Origin: Phoronis australis
Taxonomy: Eukaryota; Phoronida; Phoronidae
DNA: 64,000 nucleotides
Assembly: GCA_002633005.1 (NCBI GenBank)
Contig: NMRA01000262.1
Coordinates: 136,786-200,785, forward strand
Direction of reading: 5' to 3'
In this document: positions 44,573 through 56,489 of the stretch, one piece after another
How the letters are laid out: each line of letters opens with the position of its first letter
How positions within the stretch are numbered: the stretch's first letter is position 1
The notes under the pieces: generated by a model
The model's database searches: none
What the model was told of the DNA's origin: nothing
The model's input: only the letters and a program-made list of their open reading frames with translations
Made by a program: the position numbers and the translations under genes

Positions 44573-46755
44573 ATACATGCAAGTAAGGACTTTTTATCCT
44601 CAAAATCTCATCAAAGTTGTCAGTTTGGTTGAATGCTGCACCAAAATGTCAGTATTAAAGCTAAATAGCTTCAGTTTGTCTACAAACAAATGTTAGTACT
44701 AGTTACATGAGGTTACCCTTAGTAAGTTTAGTGAGACATTTAAGTGATGAAATATTTTTACCATTTTTGCCTGCTACTCATATTTCACCAAAGACTTTTC
44801 AAAGTGGAAGTGTCACAAATCAGTGCATTTTTACTTTGAATTAAAATACGGTCGGTGTATTGCTAATCATGTCAGCGATTATACTGAAACATTAGTTAGG
44901 GCGAGTCGATGTACAAGTTCACACCTCACGAGCCAATTTTATCAAAGATTGGATTTCTAGATGTAACTGAAATCATCGCGTGGATGAAGATAATAGTCAA
45001 AACTGCATTGGGGTATGCTTGGTCTACTTTGTTGCTAGTGAGGAGTTTTTGTATGAATATTGACTTGCCTGCATATATTATAAATGTGTATTCTGTAATC
45101 TGTCTCAGCTTAAATAATTGTTCCTTTATGTTTTTGCTCAGCTTGTGTTTTGTTGTATTTTTTCATGGACATTTGATGTCTTGTATTTTGAAAAAAGTCT
45201 TCAAAATCCTTCCAACATTTTGTTGGGGGAGTCACTGGTTTGCATGTACTGGTTGGGTGAGGGTGTCACTTTTTATTTTTCAAAAGTTCAAGTTATTGCA
45301 GCAGTCAAGTTTCACCAATCTAGAACACCACATGGTGAACAGGTGAAATTTTATTTCCTCATTTTTGTCAAAAGATCTGTAGCACCAAGTGCTTATTCAC
45401 CTTGTTTAAGTTCTGTACCATAACTCCAGTTGCACAAAGATTTGAAAAATCACAATTATTAGCAATTTTGTTAGAAGAGCTTGAATGAAAAAGGACAATT
45501 TTGGCAATTGTTTTTTAACCAAATTTGTGAGATTGTGGGAAAATAGTCGTTGACAGACTTGCACCACTGTCCACTGATTGTTCTTGTTCCCTAGGCTGCA
45601 TTGTGTTTATTCTCACACATTGTGTTCATTCTCACACATTTTTGAAATCAACCATCAATCTCAAAAGTTATGTGACCCGGAGATGTAGTGTTTTAGTTGT
45701 TGTGGAGAAATGAATTTGCTGTACAAACCTGTGTGTCCAACCCTGCATGGTTATTAACCATGTTCTCAACTTTCTTCACAGACTGCTCTTCCAAAGCAAC
45801 AGTAAAATTAGTCGGATTATTTGAAAAACAGTTTCCAACAGATATAGTGGTGAATTAGTAAATGAATGAATCAAGGCATTGAGATCATATAAGCAAGAAT
45901 TGTTAGTCTTCATCTATGGAGTGGGTATTAAGACTTTTAAAAACACTTAGTTATAAGTATATGAATGTTTAATTTAGTTATGTGTAGCGCTGTGATATAC
46001 GCAAAATAGCTTGTTGCTGACTAAAAACAGCAGCTTTGCCATTACTGTGATTTTCTATTTGCTACCAACAAAATGTGTGTCTCTGAAATTCCACAGACAA
46101 TAGTCACATGGGTCCTGCATTTTGAGAACCAGTTTATTGTCTGTTTTTCAGTGGAGAAAACGGGTTCTCAAAATGCAAGTCCCTGTAAGGGACTATTACT
46201 ATTTGGAGCATTACCCCCAATGTAGTAAGCCTTGAAATTTTACTACTATTTTGTTCAGACTGTAGAATTTTTACTGTTCTCTGTACAAGAATAGCAATCA
46301 TCCTATACTGTACTGCAGTTGTTGAGATATTTGGAAATGACCAGTTAGTCATTAAGAATGAAAAATGACTTATCATGACTTATCACGGAGAAAGGGTCTT
46401 TAGACCTTTTAGCATGTTACTCTTTCTTTATCTTTCTCTGATGTATACTTACTATTCCTATTGTTATAAACTGGGACCAAAATAGATCCATTTGTTGATT
46501 ATTTTGAGAGAAAGAATCCAAATGGTATTTTTTTATTATTTTGTTTGAATTCTGATTTAGTAAAGTGAAGATATCTTTTTTAACTTGCATTAAAGTGCTG
46601 AGTTTTTTAGCTATTTTTTAGTTTCATATGTTAAGTTAAATCTTTTTGTGCTTCTGTGACCTCTGTTAGCAAATGTATTTACATAAGGCAGATCTGTATC
46701 TGAAAATATATCTGGGACTGACACCTGTTTTATAAAAGATCCAAATCTGATCATA
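44573..46755. other. 3' flank of the receptor gene, unassigned
   Basis: Probably begins with the 3' untranslated region. ATTAAA variants of the poly(A) signal lie at 44654 and 44840, but the cleavage site cannot be chosen. Short direct repeats (TTCTCACACATTGTG) near 45612. No further exon recognised. Confidence 0.4.
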
Positions 46756-46759
46756 GGCA

Positions 46760-48828
46760 GTTATGTGTGCCCACATATTTATATGTGAGTGCGTTATGCC
46801 GTCTTCCCTGTCCATCCATTCATTGGTCTGTCCGGCTTCCCCTGCTATATTTCCAAAACAGCTTGATGTATGTTCATGAAATTTTGCACATATGTTCCTT
46901 TTAGGGATGAGATGGCATGAGCAAACTTTCGGACAGATCCGACTGCCGGTGAGCCCCCTAGTGGAAATGTAATTTTTACGTTTACTTCTGTATCATCAAA
47001 GATCCTCAATGTATTTTCATAGAAATTGCCAAATAGGCATCTATTAGTGAGATGACGCTATCCTCTTGTTTTCTAATGGATTTGAGGTATTTTGTGCCAC
47101 CTAGTGGCCATTTTTACTGTTTTCTAGTCTGTGACTATGATTTTCCCACGACTTTGACTACTGGGGCAGCTCCTAGTGGCAGTTTTGTTTTCTTTTTGCA
47201 CCCACATGGCTGTATCTCCTAGACCCTCTGCAGGATCTATTGAATTTTGCAAGTGTATTTATATGAAGTTGACAACGAATGACGTCTACTTTCGGACAGA
47301 TTCGACGAACGCTGTGCCCCCTAGTGGCAATTTCATTTTTTCTGTTTTCCTTTTTTCTCTGAAGTTCCTTGGCGGATTTTTTGTGAAATTTAGTAAATAG
47401 CTTCCTATTAAAAATGATGACATATTCTTATTTTTGGATGCATTCAACATATTTTTCGCAATCTAGTGGTAACTTTTTTCTGTTTTCTAGTTTGTTTTTG
47501 GGGTCTGTCTCTTTATCACTCTAAGGAAGATTGTTTTCCAGTTTGTTTTGGGGGTCTGCCTCTTTATCACTCTAAGGACGATTTTGAAAATTAGTGGTTA
47601 TGTTTCTACTGTGATGGGGACTGCTGATGATGATTTGTTGACCACTCATACTACTGTGGCGCCTCCTGTTGGCAGTTTTTGCGTCCATGGCTCAGTATCT
47701 CCCAAACCCTCTGCAAGATCTTTATTAAATTAGGCATGTTTATTGATATGAAGTTGACAACGAACAGTGACAACATTGGACAGATCCGACAATTGCTGTG
47801 CCCCCCCCCATAGTGGCAATTTTTTGGCTGTCCTCTTTATCTTTGAAACTTCTTGATTTTTATGAAGTTTATTAAATAGGTTTCTATTAAAGAGTTGTCA
47901 GGTTTTTAGATAGATTGGATATAGCAGCCATTTTTAATGCCATGAAATTTTGCAAATAGGTTTCTAGTTAGGAGATGACGATGCCTTCTCATTTTCAGGC
48001 GGATTTGACCTATTCTGCGCCACCAGGTGCTCATTTCAAACATTTTGTTTGGCCCCTAGTGGCAATTTTATTTTTTGGCATCCACGACTGTATCATCCTT
48101 TATTCTTTGCAAGGTGTGTTCCTACGGCAACAGAGGTTATGAGTTTCAGACCAATCCAACTACAGCTGTGCTCCTTAGTGGCAATTTTAATTTTCACGTT
48201 TGCCTCTGTAATTTACTAGAGTTCCTTGGTGCGTTTTCATAAAATTTGGCAAACATGTTTATTGTGAAGATAGCACTTTTCCTTTTTATGATGGATTCAA
48301 TACATTCGGCTCCAACTATTGGCCATTTTAATTATTTTTCAATCTGTTTTTGTCGTCTGATTTTGTATCTGCCAAACCGTACAGAGAATCATTATGAAAA
48401 CTGGGAGATGTGTTCCTACTGACAAGAGCTTGACTGACGTGGGTTTTCAAACGGGTTCAATTACTGTTGTGCCCCCTAGTGACACTTTTTCGCATTTACG
48501 GTTGTATATCCTAAAACCTTAGCAAGATGTTTTTGAAATTTTGAAGTTGTTTAATCTGATCATCGTGACAGCAGATGGACGGATTACGTCAGTGGTTCCT
48601 AATGGCAGTTTTTTTACGTTTGCCTTTGTATCTTTGGAGTTCTTTTACAGATTTCCATGAAATTTTTCGAATTGTTCTGAGGAGCCACGGTACCTTGCCA
48701 TATTTGGATGGGTTCAATGTATTCTGTGCCAGCTAATGGCCTTTTATGATTCAAGCAAACACCCCTAGAAGCAGACTGTTTGCGGTGCAGTCATGGGCGC
48801 ATTTCAACCCTCAGCGTTGCTCTTGTTA
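46760..48828 (+). repeat. CTAGTGG repeat family, locus 4 (longest)
   Basis: Header CACATATTTATATGTGAG near 46771 and tail GGGCGCATTTCAACCCTCAGCGTTGCTCTTGTT ending near 48826. Full-consensus GCC[AC]CCTAGTGG sites at 46953, 47096 and 47316, and many one-mismatch relatives (47458, 48051, 48471). Later units are the most decayed, yet the CTAGTGG word is still visible. Confidence 0.8.
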
Positions 48829-48829
48829 G

Positions 48830-49980
48830 AAGAAGGTTTATGTTGCACCTGGCGTAAATTAAAAAATTTGATATCCAAACTTAATGACCGCCTTCAGGAA
48901 CCGCTTTAAGAAGTATGTGTAAGTCAGAATTGGCTGCAAAGACCGGACTTTTGACCTTTGATAAAACTGGTCCCTAATGTTCGTTTTCCTTACACATTTT
49001 TTGTTACCGATTTTCATTGGACTGAGACATTTACATTCACCGTTCTCGGGTTCAGTGAAAATGAAACATTTTCTTTCTGTTTCAGTTTGTCTGCTTTTCA
49101 CCGCTCGCGTGAAATGGCTAGCTGCAACATGTTTGTTTGGCTCTCATTTGATAGCGTGACGTCAACCTTTTCAGTTTTACTTTCTTAGTTCACAAGAATT
49201 CAGTGAAAACGGCATTTTTAAAAAATACACTGAAGAACGTTTTCAAAAAGTTGCGTTTGGTGTTCTATGACCACTGAATATTCGGTCGTGTGGACAGAGA
49301 TGTTCAAATAAAGGAAATGTTACGTCTTCAAATGAAACCATTATGGGCGTGTGAACGCATCCTTGTTCTTCTGCTGAATGTAGAGCCATAGTGTCGTTAT
49401 GGAAGTGAAATCGACGTGTGACGTTGCCACTGTTTTTTTTTGCGCTGACATACCGGTAAAAACATTGAAGCATTTAAAATGGCGAAAGTCAATTAGAGAG
49501 TCTATTTTTATATTGTATTCGTGTAATGTTTCAATAAACTTCTTTATAGTGAATGCATTGTTTTTGATTGTTCCTGTTCCTGCCCCCCCCCNCCCCCCCT
49601 CCTCAGTCCCCCTATTGACTGTGTTCGTGTTTGAGTGGTCTTGCCGATTTACTATCAATTAAGCCATTAACCTTGTGCTGTAGTTCTTCTACACAAGTAT
49701 AGAGTTTCGTTTACTTAGCTCGATTCTGATATTGCTGTTAAGCAAAGTTTATTTTGTGTTTTCAGTAACGCCAAAATCAATATTTAATCAATTAATAGTC
49801 CCATTTAAATTCAGTGTAAATGGTTCAATACACGCAGTCTAGTTGTTCGCAAATTGCTGGCGTAGAATATGGTTCCCGGCTTCGTGCCAAAGCGGAGAAA
49901 ATTCAAGTCACAAGTTTTCTATTTAAGAATAAACTCTCTGCAGGATCAACAGCTGTACACAAAACCAGAATTTAGCACAG
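48830..49980. other. Unassigned intergenic sequence
   Basis: Short frames only. A C-rich run near 49584-49600 contains one N. No gene or repeat recognised. Confidence 0.45.
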
Positions 49981-50478
49981 CAGGGCGTACAATTTTTCAT
50001 GTCAGGACCGAAAATTTATTACGCCAAGACCGAAATTTTAACTTTTGAGGACATAATTTATCATGCCAGAACATAAAATGCCATGCTAAGACAAAATTTC
50101 ATCCCAGGAGACCACGTGGCCCTCTGCAACCGCGAGTAAGATTAACGGGAGCGTCTGTTGTGACACGTGGAAAAAACAAATTCAACCTCGTCACGATAAT
50201 GCAAATGTCCTCGGCGATACATTGTTGAATCTTAGCCTTTGTGTACTTAGTACTGACGTCATTTCTTTGAGGGGTAACGTGATTGTGGGTGGCCACTTGA
50301 CCTCCTGGCATGAAATTTTGTCCTAGCATGAAGTTTTATGTCATGGCGTGTTAAATTATGTCCTCGAGTGATAAATTGTTGGTCCTAACATCATAAATTG
50401 TAAATGCTGGCGTGATAAATTGTGGGCCCTGGCGTGATCAATTGTGGGCCCTAGAGTGTTATCAATTTTGGGTCCTGG
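49981..50478. mobile_element. Small foldback element with sub-repeat arms
   Basis: The left arm (about 49981-50121) and right arm (about 50291-50420) are diverged inverted copies, both built from a roughly 20-base word such as CTGGCGTGATAAATTGTG or its complement. The right arm continues with extra copies to about 50478. The 170-base centre is unique. Same architecture as the 5.7-kb element at 4016 but unrelated sequence. No target duplication identified. Confidence 0.6.
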
Positions 50479-50479
50479 C

Positions 50480-51890
50480 CGAACTTTGTTCTTGAATTGT
50501 TTTTAGTCTTACAGGTTTTAGACTATTTTTATTTCTTGAGTAAGTGAAAATTCTAGTTTTGAGCTCTTTTTGTTGGTCCTGCAGGGTAAAAAGTAATGTT
50601 TTGAAATTTTCTTCAGTGATAGTGATGAAATATAATGAACACAAATGTTCCTTTTGGAATTAACAACACATATTCATCTACAAAACCTAATTTTGATTCT
50701 AGTGAAATACATCATATTCTGTCAAGTTTGGGGGGGGGCGCTTTATAATGTATTTCTGCTTTTGTGAATATTTCAAACCAGTATTATCTCACAGAAAATA
50801 GCAAGTTTGATAGATTTAGAAATTGATTGGGTTAAAATTTGCTAATGTTATTGAAATTTTTAAATTAAGCGACCATCGAGTGAGTGTGTACGTGTCTGTG
50901 TAATTGTAATTTACATTGTAATATTACTTATAGATAATAAATATATACTAAAGTAATAATAATGTTTTGATCTGTTTTTAATTATTGAATAGAAAATTTC
51001 GTGTCCTGTAATTTTTTCCGCTTCGGCTTTCTATAACTAAGATAATGAGAATTCTGCATTGGGAGTCACAGTTATTTCACACGCTGCACGTTGGTCACAC
51101 ACTGCCCGTTAGGCTGTTATAACATATTGTCGCATCCGATATGTGTTTGTCGAGCTGTGCTGACCATTTTCTGCCTTCGTCGCCATGTAGGCCAAACTAA
51201 ACTCCTTGGCATGCGCAAAACATTTTTAGGGTTGTAAGATATGATTTCGTTTGAACTAATCTGGCTGTGAAAACACAGAGCTCGTTTTGTGAAAGATCAC
51301 AGAATATCGTGATCCACACAGGCATGTGGTTGTTGACGCGTCGCTGTTTTGAGAGGAACATTAGATGATGACAGTGTGTTGTGCAGAGGTCAGTTTTTAA
51401 AAAAATCTAAAATACAGCAGTTTAAGCAGGCACGCTTGGGTGTGCGACTTTTGATAGAACGGGCCCCTAATGCATCGAAGTAATGATTTAGGTACAACAT
51501 TTTATTTCGATCGTTAACTTGATTATGTTTTGCTATTAACTTAAAATATTGTTGTGAAAGCTGAGGTGTCTGATATTCACACTCACGGCTTAGAACGAGC
51601 AACAGATTTTCAAACATGGTCATTGATCTAGTGTTAGAGAATTTGTTCCGGCTGTCGACAGCAGTTTCTCTACAAGTACATTCGCTTTCCTCGTTTTACA
51701 ATTCGGATCCTAACCTAACAATAGATTTAGAAATCAAGAACGCGTCTTATCCTCTTGAGACGAGGATGTCGCAAATCACAACAAATTTCAAAAGAACTAT
51801 GACTTCGTGTGTAGGCCTATACCATAAAACAAATTGATTAACAAATTAAATCTTAGGTCCCCGACATTGGATACTAAGAATATTGCATGA
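50480..51890. other. Unassigned intergenic sequence downstream of the minus-strand gene
   Basis: AT-rich, short frames only. It may contain the 3' end of the transcript from 51918-53015. Confidence 0.4.
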
Positions 51891-51897
51891 TTCCAAA

Positions 51898-51903
51898 TTT
51901 ATT
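51898..51903 (-). promoter_or_regulatory. Possible poly(A) signal
   Basis: AATAAA on the minus strand, 14 bases after the stop codon of the gene at 51918. Close to the stop, so the real site may lie further on. Confidence 0.35.
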
Positions 51904-51917
51904 GGACATATATTAGC

Positions 51918-53015
51918 TTACTTATAGTCGTGTCTTATTCTTAGATATCGGCAATCCTTCATGTCTTCCCAATCCGCGTCATTCAGTGTTGCATGAGCGC
52001 TCATCTCTTCAGGTGGAAATTCACGATCTAACTGATATTCGTGCAGCCGCCGAAAAACGCTCCTGATCACCCGTTGAAATTTGATGGACGCCTGCTTTCT
52101 GGCAAACTGAGTTGATACTTCGTCAGCAGATGAACCAAATATACACTTAGGGTTCAATTCCGATTCGCAGAGCATTGATGACAAGCCGTCTCCCAACGCA
52201 TCGAGTTTCGATCGACGGTGTTTCTCTACTAGTTGCCTAGCTACAGAGCTTGCTGCTGTCTTTTCGTGTTGCGACTCCTCATGATCCGAATTATATTTCT
52301 TTAAATTTAAATCAGATTCTGCAAATTCCAATCCACTCACAGAGTCATTTTTCTTGTTTTCCACTGCGGAATCTCCCACGCTATCGTCATTTTTTTCGTT
52401 AAGATCGTCTGCCAATACGCCCTTCATGCCATTCTTAGTGTCTGTGTCAGATTTTCCCGCCATTTGTTCTTTGTCGCCACAGATACCTTGACATTTGTCA
52501 GGAATTTCGTCCAAACTATCGGCAAATGTCACTCGTTTTCCTGGTGATTTTGAACAGATATCAACAGATAATCTCGGTAATGTGTTACTTCGAAGTAAAC
52601 TTTTTGTCGGTTTTAGTACAACTTGACTGCGCGATCTCTTCAACTTTTTCTCATGAGCAGATGATTTGTTCGTCTGCTTCATCGACTCTCCATCTTCCTG
52701 TCGAGGAGCAATTGGTGTCAACTTTTCTCTTCTAAGCGTCCTCGGTGAATAGACGGAATTGTTATCTCCAACTTCAAAACTTGAACTTTTTGACGACGGA
52801 ATTCCACAGCGCGGGGAGAACCCATGGTCGTGGTTTTTATCAACGACAATGGGAGGTAGATGTGCTGCGTACTTTTTTTCAAATTTCGCCTGAGATTTGC
52901 TTAAATTATCTAGCGCAGTATTAGATTGGTTTGACAGTCTCGTCAAAGTGTTCTGCAACACCCGGTCCTCTTGTGTATTTTGCACACGTAATCTCCTGAG
53001 TCTCGGAGAATCCAT
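51918..53015 (-). CDS. Intronless gene: basic Ser-rich protein with PP1-docking RVxF motif (365 aa)
   Basis: ATG at 53015 with G at -3 and G at +4. The frame is open 36 codons further upstream but has no earlier ATG, so 53015 is chosen. The protein has a short predicted-helical N-terminal part (about 12-50), a Ser/Lys/Arg-rich middle, KRVTF at 160-164 followed by ADSLDEIP, an acidic Asp/Asn/Lys region, and a C-terminal segment with charged helix-like IKFQRVIRSVFRRLHEY. RVxF followed by an acidic residue is the standard docking site for protein phosphatase 1 and also occurs as KRVxFAD in PPP1R3-type subunits, but no CBM21 domain is present. Family unknown; a PP1 regulator is inference. A single long exon with no internal stop argues for a real gene. 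Confidence 0.75.
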   Translation of the reverse strand: MDSPRLRRLRVQNTQEDRVLQNTLTRLSNQSNTALDNLSKSQAKFEKKYAAHLPPIVVDKNHDHGFSPRCGIPSSKSSSFEVGDNNSVYSPRTLRREKLTPIAPRQEDGESMKQTNKSSAHEKKLKRSRSQVVLKPTKSLLRSNTLPRLSVDICSKSPGKRVTFADSLDEIPDKCQGICGDKEQMAGKSDTDTKNGMKGVLADDLNEKNDDSVGDSAVENKKNDSVSGLEFAESDLNLKKYNSDHEESQHEKTAASSVARQLVEKHRRSKLDALGDGLSSMLCESELNPKCIFGSSADEVSTQFARKQASIKFQRVIRSVFRRLHEYQLDREFPPEEMSAHATLNDADWEDMKDCRYLRIRHDYK

Positions 53016-55370
53016 CACACGAAATCTGTATTCCACATCTTCACACAAATTTGTAAACGAAAAAATGTTACCAAGGAATCTCTTCGTGGAATATTTGTTC
53101 TCGAAATTCTCGTCGTTTCTCACTGAGAGACCAGCTACAGCGCTACCTCATTTTGTTCAGCGAGTTGTCTATTAACAACGGCTTCTTATCTGAATTCTGT
53201 ACTAATCGTTTTAGCTTCAAATCCTAAGTCGATTAATTTATGTCCAAACACCTGTGACGAAACCATTGCTTTACGTAACAAAAATAAACTCTTGACCGAG
53301 ATGGCTACAAGCATTTGAGTTCCTCCCTAAGGTCGACGATTCGTCAGTGTCCGGTCCGTCGTCAGGTCAACTGAGGTTCAACTAAAGTCAGTTTGCCCTA
53401 CGGTATTGCCCGCCCACAGTCTACCAAACATTTTCTGTACCTGACCTTGAGAAGCGCGGCGAACTTTAATGAGCAATAACAAGAAAACAATAACTCACGC
53501 ACGTTGTTAGCTTGCTCGCATTCAAGTTTCCGGAGCAAGGCATGCGGGCTTTACTTGGAACAATGAAACTTGTTCAGTTGTTTGGATCTAATTAATTTTC
53601 ATAAAAAAACTGAGTCAACCATCACATTAACGCTGTTTTAGCGATATTCCTTCACTTCACCGTCGATTGATCATTAAATCTTATGAGATTTCAATAAATG
53701 AAGTGCCACAGATGAATGCGAGCGCGCGTGGTTTGAAGATTTACGGAAAATTGTTGACTGTTTTGGCCATTCAAGAAATGACGTCATTGAAAAATAGTAG
53801 ATAGAAAGAATTGCACATTAAATCGCTAAACAAACGCGGTGTTCTGACTTGGTGACAGCGATATATTTCGGCGTATTTTAGGCCCTATTTACGAAACTTA
53901 GACTTAATACTAAAGAGTGGTGATTTCCTGATATACCAGATGTGTCAACTACAGTAACGAAAGAAGTAAGCATACCTTTGGTTGTGACTCAAGGAGTTAA
54001 AATTCATACATACATGGTTCGATTAGGAAATGTCTGGTATTGCTACACATCTGAGTTCTTTTTTGTTTTTTTGACTTACGGTGAAAGATGAATGTAAGAC
54101 AAAATATTGTCAAAAAGAGAACTTCACAAAACAGATTATTTAAGTAGTCGTCCTGACTTTCAGAAAGATGGCTTTATGTTTGAATGTCGTAGTTCGGTAC
54201 CACTGACGATTTACATTAAAACAGCGAATATCTCAAATTTGTCTCTGCAAAGTTAATCTTGTCAGGACAGCTTTTAACGAAAAATGAAGTCACGACATCT
54301 ATTAGAAGCGAGCAGCCCAATTTTGTATGCGTTGGCCAACTTCGTGCCAAGGTATGGCCTTTTGACATTCTATCTACTTCCAGACTTCGTAAAATGGTAG
54401 GTTTAGGAATAGAAATATTTTTTATTGTGGTGTGAAGTGAACAGGTTAGATTGTAAGAGGCATGAATACAAAGGTAAGCCCCTTTATAGTAAAACACAGC
54501 CATTTAAAACTAATGCTGATTAAATGTTTATATAAAAACTCACATCTACGTGATCTATTGATGGGCTCCCTAAACAATCGAGATAACATTTCACACTTTG
54601 TAAGGCAGTAGGCCTACGTCAGGCTACACTGCTAAAACCACTCATTTTGTTGCATTTATTTTGACTAGTGTTTTTCTTTTTTAAGTCAGACCGAATTTTC
54701 TGTCACCATAGTAATCTATGAACTTGTCAGGAAGTTATGAGTGAATTATTGATAAAACAGTGACTGAAGACACACAGACACCTTTACCCCTTTCCAGTTT
54801 TCGTAACCTGTCTTGCATTTCAGCAAGAGTGAAATGGCTCAGAATGCAAGACCGAATAAAACTTGTGTGTTCATCTGTTAGTGTACAGCTCTTGGTGTGT
54901 AATGGCTCAAAACGTTCCATTACTTGCATACGGCTTTTGACGGAGTGAAGAAAACATGCGCGCACCCAGCCTAAAAAATGGGGGGCTTAAATTTTTGAGA
55001 ATTTGGACCTTTTACTAAGATTCGGCAGGGGGTACCTTTAAAGCTACGAACGGTGCATTCGTCGATTTTTGGTAGTTCCTGGCTCTTTAGTGGACTTTGG
55101 TCTCGTCCTCTATTTTCTTCTGAGTTTTTGTTTCTCTGAGGGGGACCTTTTTGCCCACTTCGCCAAATGGGGAGCTCGTTCGAGTTCCCCTCCCCCCTCC
55201 CCCCAGGTACGATAAGGTACTCCTTAAAATGTATTTAATAATTATATGTTTCCATAGCTTGCTTTACAAATTTCTCTACTGTGAGAAGCACTGATGATTC
55301 GAAATTCTATAACCTTTCTTAACCTTTGACTTCAAAACTCGAGTTCACAAATCGATTTCACTTTTATTCG
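53016..55370. other. Upstream flank of the minus-strand gene, unassigned
   Basis: Should hold the promoter of the 51918-53015 gene. No TATA box or other exon can be defended. C-rich tract near 55190-55205. Confidence 0.4.
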
Positions 55371-55374
55371 CTCA

Positions 55375-56200
55375 ATCGCATATAGTATGTACGTGGGCCT
55401 CTCCGATCGTCTGCCTGTCCGTCAGTCTGGTGTCTGCTGCTGTATACCTATGCTAAAACCCATTGATGGATATTCGTAAATCGCAGACATGCTGCTGCAC
55501 TGACGAGCAAACTATTTTCTAATGGATTCGACTTCCACTGTCTCCCGCTAGTAACGTTTTTACGTTTGCTTTCTGTTTCTACTGAGTTCCTTGGCGGATT
55601 TTCATGAAATTTGGCAAATAGTTAAGTTCTGTTATGGCGAACACACCATCTTGCCATTTCTCGCGGATACATTCTGTGCCCAAGTGGTCGTTCTTGTTAT
55701 TCTCACATTTTTTTGGAGTTCAACTCACCACTCGTACGATCCGCCTAAAGCATGAAAGATCATCTACAGCAGTTTTGATATGTATGGTCTTAATTGTTGA
55801 CGACGAAAGTACGGCTGACAGATCGTCCATCCTTTTGGCTAAGAGTCTCAGTGACTACTTTGGCATTCCCTAATGGCAGTTTCTCTTTACTTTAGGTATA
55901 TACCCTTCAATAGATGTTCATGAAATTTGGCAAATATACCTTACTTTGAGGAGACGATGGTACCTTTCCCGTTTCCCACCCGGGACGTTTTAGACAAGTT
56001 TGGCCTAGGCTACGACCCCGTTCCCTAAAGAATCATTATGAAAGGTATCGAATATGTTTCTGCTGTGGAGCGGCATGACTGAGGACGTCGATTTTCACTG
56101 AAGTGCTGTACCGCCCTCGAAAGACAATTCTAATTTCCTTTGCGTCAGCTTCAATATTTACCAATTTCTTAGATGCATTTTCAAAAATATTGTTTGTCAA
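55375..56200 (+). repeat. CTAGTGG repeat family, locus 5 (diverged)
   Basis: Degenerate header (GTACGTGGGCCTCTCCGATCG), GGCGGATTTTCATGAAATTT near 55591 and 55917, and weak CTAGTAAC / CTAATGGC remnants. Recognisable only by comparison with loci 3 and 4. Confidence 0.55.
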
Positions 56201-56314
56201 TTAACCTACGACTCTCAACTGCGTAACAGAGGCAGAATTACTTAACAGTGAGCTTGAGCCTGGCTCTGGACCCCATGCACTGATGCCACCGTCTGTCGTC
56301 ACAAGTTTTTGCCC

Positions 56315-56475
56315 AGCCCCATATCATGGGCGGCGCAGCACTAAAAAAGTGTGGAGCTAGGTCTATAGCCCCCGCCCCCCTGTGGTACACGCCCATAGAC
56401 CATGGGCGCCGGGAGCACTGAAAAAAGTGGCTTGACTATAGCCCAGCCCCCTATGGTGCGCCGCTCATGCATGCA
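56315..56475 (-). repeat. Inverted fragment of the 1-kb-region repeat
   Basis: CATGGGCGGCGCAGCACTAAAAAAGTG, CCCCCTGTGGTACACG and CATAGACCATGGGCGC are the reverse complement of the block at about 990-1135 and 2690-2818. A dispersed repeat is therefore shared by both ends of the window. Confidence 0.7.
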
Positions 56476-56489
56476 GTTTGTGTTACTCC

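Noticed and set aside
44430-44696. Met-rich frame and minus-strand frames in exon 6
   Set aside because: Shadow frames of the GAT repeat and of the receptor tail.
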